The position numbers and the translations under genes were made by a program. The notes under the pieces were generated by a model. That model ran no database searches and had not been told where the DNA came from. It worked only from the letters and a program-made list of their open reading frames with translations. A DNA stretch of 64,000 nt. Origin: Poecilobothrus nobilitatus. Lineage: Eukaryota > Arthropoda > Insecta > Diptera > Dolichopodidae. Where the stretch lies: positions 172,296,200 to 172,360,199 of the forward strand of contig OX352774.1 of the NCBI GenBank assembly GCA_947095535.1. The letters run 5' to 3'. This document shows positions 59,765 through 64,000 of this stretch, piece after piece; position 1 is the first letter of the stretch, and every line of letters starts with the position of its first letter.

Positions 59765-59850
59765 TTGAAATTCAGCTAATTGGCTCGAATTGAACCTGGT
59801 ACCATAAATTTAGCAGCCAACGTCTTATCTACTACCTACACGATAATCTG
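59765..59850 (-). mobile_element. tRNA-like SINE head, decayed
   Basis: The minus strand reads TCGTGTAGGTAGTAGATAAG, ACGTTGGCTGCTAAATTTAT and B-box-like GGTTCAATTCGAGCC. It looks like a tRNA-derived head in opposite orientation to the SINE-3 tail 100 bp away. The family is not certain. Confidence 0.4.
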
Positions 59851-59944
59851 CTTATAATTTAATTTGCAATAGTAGCTATAGTTAAAAAACAATTAAATAA
59901 ATTAAGTTTCGACACTGATATGACGGATTTTATATATAACATTA

Positions 59945-60065
59945 CTGCAAGCAAAATAAATAATATAACCTAATACTTATACCACAACTACACCTGAGAA
60001 GGAAAGCGTAATTTATTTACCCATCACACTTTGTATGTGATCGGGGACTAAAATAAATAAATAAA
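59945..60065 (+). mobile_element. SINE-3 3' end
   Basis: AAATAATATAACCTAATACT, CACAACTACACCTGAGAAGG, AAAGCGTAATTTATTT and GATCGGGGACTAAAATAAAT match the tail of the copy at 19783-19998. Confidence 0.65.
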
Positions 60066-60130
60066 AAAAACCTTAAAATTGTTTTAAAATCGAATTGATA
60101 GTTAGTTCAGAAATGATTCAAAAAAAAAAA

Positions 60131-60938
60131 AACAAGGCAAAATGTAAACCAACGGTTTTTAAAAGCACACATTTCTAACAGATAATAAAAACTGTTTAGA
60201 ATTGTGACTCGCACCAAAATCTTAAAATTTCATATAAAAAAAAATGTGAAAATAAGGCTTTTTTGCAATTTTGGGGCGGCTGTAATTCTGGAATCCTATA
60301 CAATTAAAAAAAAACCATTAACACACGTAAAATATATTACTGGAGTTTTAATTTTTTTTGTCTTGGCAAAGAAAAATATGAACAGGTGCCTAAGTTACAG
60401 GTGTTTAAAATTAGTAAATTTTCTATTTTTGAGCTCTAATAGCTAATAAACAGGGGGTGATCCAAAAAAATTTTCTGATGAAACTTATACTAATTCTAAA
60501 TGTTCTTTCTTGCCTCAAAATTACAAGCCTCTATCTAAAAGCGTGCAGGAGTTATGAAAGTAGCAAAATCATGCAAAATTTGGTTTTCACATAACGGTAA
60601 ATTTAAATACTAAATTTAAAAAATATATATAATTTTGATATTGTTTTATAAAGGTAAAAAAAATTTCTGTCGAATGACGTTTTCAGATTGAAAAAATATT
60701 AAGCGAAACATGAAATATACACATTCAAAAATAGGGCTTTTCAAAGTTTGAGGGACTGTAGTTCCCTGATGGATGGAGCTACACGAAAAAGTTTTATGGA
60801 AACTACCCATGGTTAAAATTTTTTTCTCTATCTTTATCGGTGCAGAATTATTATAAACAGGCGGACAGACGAACGGACGGATATAGTGAAACTAATAAGC
60901 ACATTTTTTCAAATTTTTTTTTTTCAAAGTGCTAAAAA
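60131..60938 (+). repeat. REP-A copy, single module
   Basis: Starts AACAAGGCAAAATGTAAACC and ends CAAAGTGCTAAAAA with a decayed terminal hairpin. It contains GTTACAGGTGTTTAAAATTA, CACATAACGGTAAATTTAAA and GGCGGACAGACGAACGGACG. Confidence 0.8.
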
Positions 60939-61083
60939 TAACCAGAGAATTTTTTTATAGGCAAAATCTGACACTGAACGTAAATGCTAAAAAACTTAAA
61001 GAAAATCTGATGCGAAAACTTTATTATTAGAACACAAATAGCCTAAAGTAAAATTAATATTAAACCTATATATTAAACTAATA

Positions 61084-62746
61084 TCTATAATATAATACAC
61101 AAGATGTTGGTGAGACCTTGCCAACATGTAAAAAAATATATTTTATATCTATAATAAAACACTCACACTGAATGTAAACTAAACTGGCAATGATGATATT
61201 TCTATATATTTATTTAATAATTTAAAATTTTATTACCAGAGAAACAAATCTTTGACTCAAAGTATTATCAAGAGACACAAACCGTTCATTAAAAATATAA
61301 ATAAATTTAGTAAATATTATTACGAGTGACCAAATTTTCCACTAGAAGTATTATCAGAGACACAAACCGTTCATTAAAAGTGAGTACAGTCAAAAAAGGA
61401 ATACATACTTAAAAAACACATTTTCAATCAAAATAAATTCAGCAAATTTTTAATTTTTAAATTTGACCGCCACGTCCATTATGAACTGGTCGCAGCGGTA
61501 AATTAAAAATAAATTATTAATTAATCTTCTGTTTTGGAAAAAAAAAATAAAAATAGGTACTCTTAATAAAATTAAAACGCCTGAAAGTGAAAAAGTGAGA
61601 GTGAGAAAAGTTTATAGTAAACCTCATATTTATAAGAAAAAAATAATAGGCCGATTTTATTCTTGATTTTATTTTCATTAGTATAAAAGCTGGTAAAAGC
61701 TTTGTAACATGTAACATACTTTAAAATAGTTTTGTTTATTTAGGTTGAAATTTAGATTTTGAAGCTAAATTTTGGTAGAACTGGTATAACATAAAATAAT
61801 CGAATTTTTTTTATTAATATAAAATTCGGCAGACTTAAATAATTATATTTCATAACAGAAGTCAGAAACTTACTAAATATTATAGAAACGGATACTTTTC
61901 TTAAACAAAAAAGAAAAAATATATAGAAAATATCATTTTAGAAGCCTTCTCTCACAATAGATTCATAATTTTGTACTAATTTATTATTAGACCATTAAAT
62001 TAAAAAGCTGTCGAAAACGACCGTCACAAAAAAAAGGCCCCGAAAATTTATGAAATTACATTATCAGAGACATGAATCTTTTATTAAGTATACCAAAGAC
62101 CTCTTCCGAAGTACATTTAAATAAAATAAATTCAGCAAATTTTTTTCAAGCAAAAAGAAAATAAACGCAAAAGACTTGAAAGTAGTTTTGGTAATTAAAG
62201 TAATTTCGCGGCGAAAACAACTGTTTTTCATCGACATAAAAATTTTTTTTTAAAACTAAAGAAAAATAGAGAGTCTGGTAAAATTTTAACAAATATTAAA
62301 ATTATTTAGATTATTGGTATTGTTTTAAATGTAACAAAAAAAAAAAAATGTCGTAGCGGTTGGTGTTGGTTGGTTTTTCGCCGGTTTTTATTGTGCACTT
62401 TATACATGTGTTTCAAACAATTTTTGAGATATCGGCACGAACTTTTACCCTGAATGTGTTTTTAGCTTGGACCATTTTTTCTCAATGATTAAAAAACTGT
62501 CAAAAATTACCGCCACGAAAAAACGGCGAGAAAAAATTAATAAACTGTACCCAACATTTTTAATTTTATGTGTTTAGATTTGTTTTATGTTTTTTTCTAT
62601 TACAAGTAAGTAAGTGATTTCAACATTTTTTTAATGGTGATGATGTAAAAATGAAATTTTTAGGTAGTTTATTAAGGGAGTCAGTATGAGACCGTAAATG
62701 TTTTTAAATCTATAGAAATTGTGCAATTGCACAGGGGATTTTCTAG
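61084..62746 (+). mobile_element. non-autonomous Helitron-like element
   Basis: The left end is A|TCTATAATATAATACAC (61083|61084). The right end is TTTTCTAG|T (CTAG at 62743-62746), preceded 10 bases earlier by the palindrome TGTGCAATTGCACA (62720-62733). A 5' TC, a 3' hairpin about 10 nt before CTRR, insertion between A and T, and no target duplication are the Helitron signature. A second possible left end, A|TCTATAATAAAACAC, lies at 61148. There is no Rep/helicase ORF. The interior holds dispersed ATTATCA(A)GAGACACAAACCGT repeats (61263, 61350 and, diverged, 62060) and ACCGCCACG motifs. Confidence 0.7.
62720..62746 (+). repeat. Helitron-type 3' terminus
   Basis: Perfect palindrome TGTGCAATTGCACA, spacer GGGGATTTT, then CTAG and the target T. 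In Helitrons this hairpin marks the end of rolling-circle transfer. Confidence 0.7.
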
Positions 62747-64000
62747 TTATATCTAACAACATTAAACCTATCTAACCTACAAACAACATGTAAATTATGA
62801 CTCAATCAGTATGTGATTAATTCTCTAAAAAATACATAAAAATTAAAAAAAGGATCTCCAAGTATGCTGCAGTGATTAAAAGTGCAGGCTTAAATTCAGT
62901 TAAAATGCATAACTTTCAAATAGATTTTATGAACAATTAAAGTTTAGAATATATTTACAAAATCTTTCAAACCATAAAATTTTTAATTTTTAAATTTATC
63001 TTCAAATATCTTTTTGTTATACAAGATAATAAATTTTGTAACAAAATTCAATAAAATTTATAAAAATTTTATTTTTCCACTTTGAATACAAAATTTTTCA
63101 GAAAATCAAAAAAAAAAATCAAAAATTTAACTAGGTAATTAAAAAAACAAACAAAACCAATTTATAATTGGAAAAATATAAAATGTAAAGTATTTTTCAT
63201 ATATCTAAACAATAATTTATTTTATAGTATGTAATCTTCAATTTACTTAATTGTTTGTGGGAATAATTCAAAAGAAACTCATGAGAATTCACTTAATTTT
63301 AAAATAATTTTTTTATCCTTTTTTTTTTTTTTTTTTTTTTTTGAAGTTATCCAAATTCAAATAATTGATTTCATCATCAATATTCATATATCAATAAAAT
63401 TCTATTTAGAACTGGGTATTGATCTTTTTTTTTTTTTGTTGTACAAAAAAAAAAGTTTATGTCCCTTAATATAAATATAATACTTCAATATTTGTATGCT
63501 CATGAATTGATTTTCCTATCAATTTTCCAATTCTGTTTTTTTTTGTTTTTTTTTTTTTTGCTCCTCTCCCCAATGTAAATAAAGAAAATGAAAAACTTTG
63601 AATATGAATATTATATATATACATACATGTATGTATGGATTTATAAGTGTATTTAATACTGTAAAATTTACTAAATGTTATATGGTATAGTACATACAAA
63701 CATATATATATATTATAAGTGAATATACATTTATACATTCGGTATGCAAAAAAATAAACGCAAGAAGCATTTCTTTGATTCATTGATTCACTTAGAATAA
63801 GATTAAAGTGAAAAAGAACTGGAAATTTGAATTATCATATAGAAACCATTTTTAAAAAATCTAAAGATAATTATTTTCAAATAAGGATACGAAAAATTAC
63901 TTTATTATTTTTTTAATATTAAGATTAGAACGAATAAACGTTACATAATTCTGTTTTTTATTGTATAGAATAGGTATAGAATTCATTTCAACGGATCAAA
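62747..64000. other. AT-rich intergenic sequence
   Basis: Poly-A/T and TATA-type repeats. A 105-codon minus-strand frame at 63466-63783 is Tyr/Ile/Phe-rich and probably chance. No gene or repeat family recognised. Confidence 0.4.

Overview
This is a very A+T-rich, gene-poor stretch of an animal nuclear genome, almost certainly an insect and most likely a fly (Diptera). Evidence: a decayed mariner-type transposase, several tRNA-derived SINE families, non-LTR retrotransposon fragments, long poly-A/poly-T runs, and many copies of repeats that pair a GTCC/GGAC proto-microsatellite with cores such as GTTTGTAACACCTCGAAATA and TACCC...GGGTATA. I know that last combination from dipteran (mini-me-like) repeats. 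Species and class of most repeats were judged by eye, with no database search.

Only one convincing protein-coding gene is visible: a two-exon minus-strand gene at 52975-53715. A short exon encodes a signal peptide, a 60-bp GT-AG intron follows, and exon 2 encodes a lysine- and aspartate-rich secreted protein (226 aa in total). It has a TATA-like box upstream and an AATAAA signal downstream. Weaker candidates are a short ORF behind a strong 3' splice site (22432-22586), a CG-containing island ending in a consensus splice donor (48061-48914), a hydrophobic minus-strand ORF (15776-16108), and two open coding-like remnants on either side of a repeat (54564-54696 and 56049-56231).

Layout. 0-11 kb: REP-A and REP-B repeats, including a three-level nest (REP-C inside a mariner element inside REP-B) for which the window also holds the unoccupied REP-B relative (9.66-10.4 kb). 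12-13 kb: a retrotransposon 3' end with poly-A, then a reverse transcriptase pseudogene. 14.8-28.8 kb: SINEs, inverted repeats and REP fragments in AT-rich filler. 32.8-37.8 kb: a SINE split by a 4.8-kb head-to-tail dimer of an unclassified repeat, with target duplications readable for both insertions. 39.8-45 kb: REP-A copies and SINEs. 45-50.5 kb: homopolymer-rich sequence with the candidate 5'-UTR island. 51.6-56.8 kb: a REP-B copy, the secreted-protein gene, a 1.35-kb REP-A copy and a 75-bp-arm inverted repeat. 60.1-62.75 kb: REP-A, then a non-autonomous element with Helitron-type termini.

Names used here: SINE-1, SINE-2 and SINE-3 are tRNA-like families. REP-A is the family ending in a GCACATTT...AAATGTGC hairpin with a GGAC microsatellite. 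REP-B is the family bounded by ACGAGGAAGA... and ...ACGGGTATAAAA. REP-C is bounded by TACCCTACACC/GGTGTAGGGTA. None of these names is an established one.
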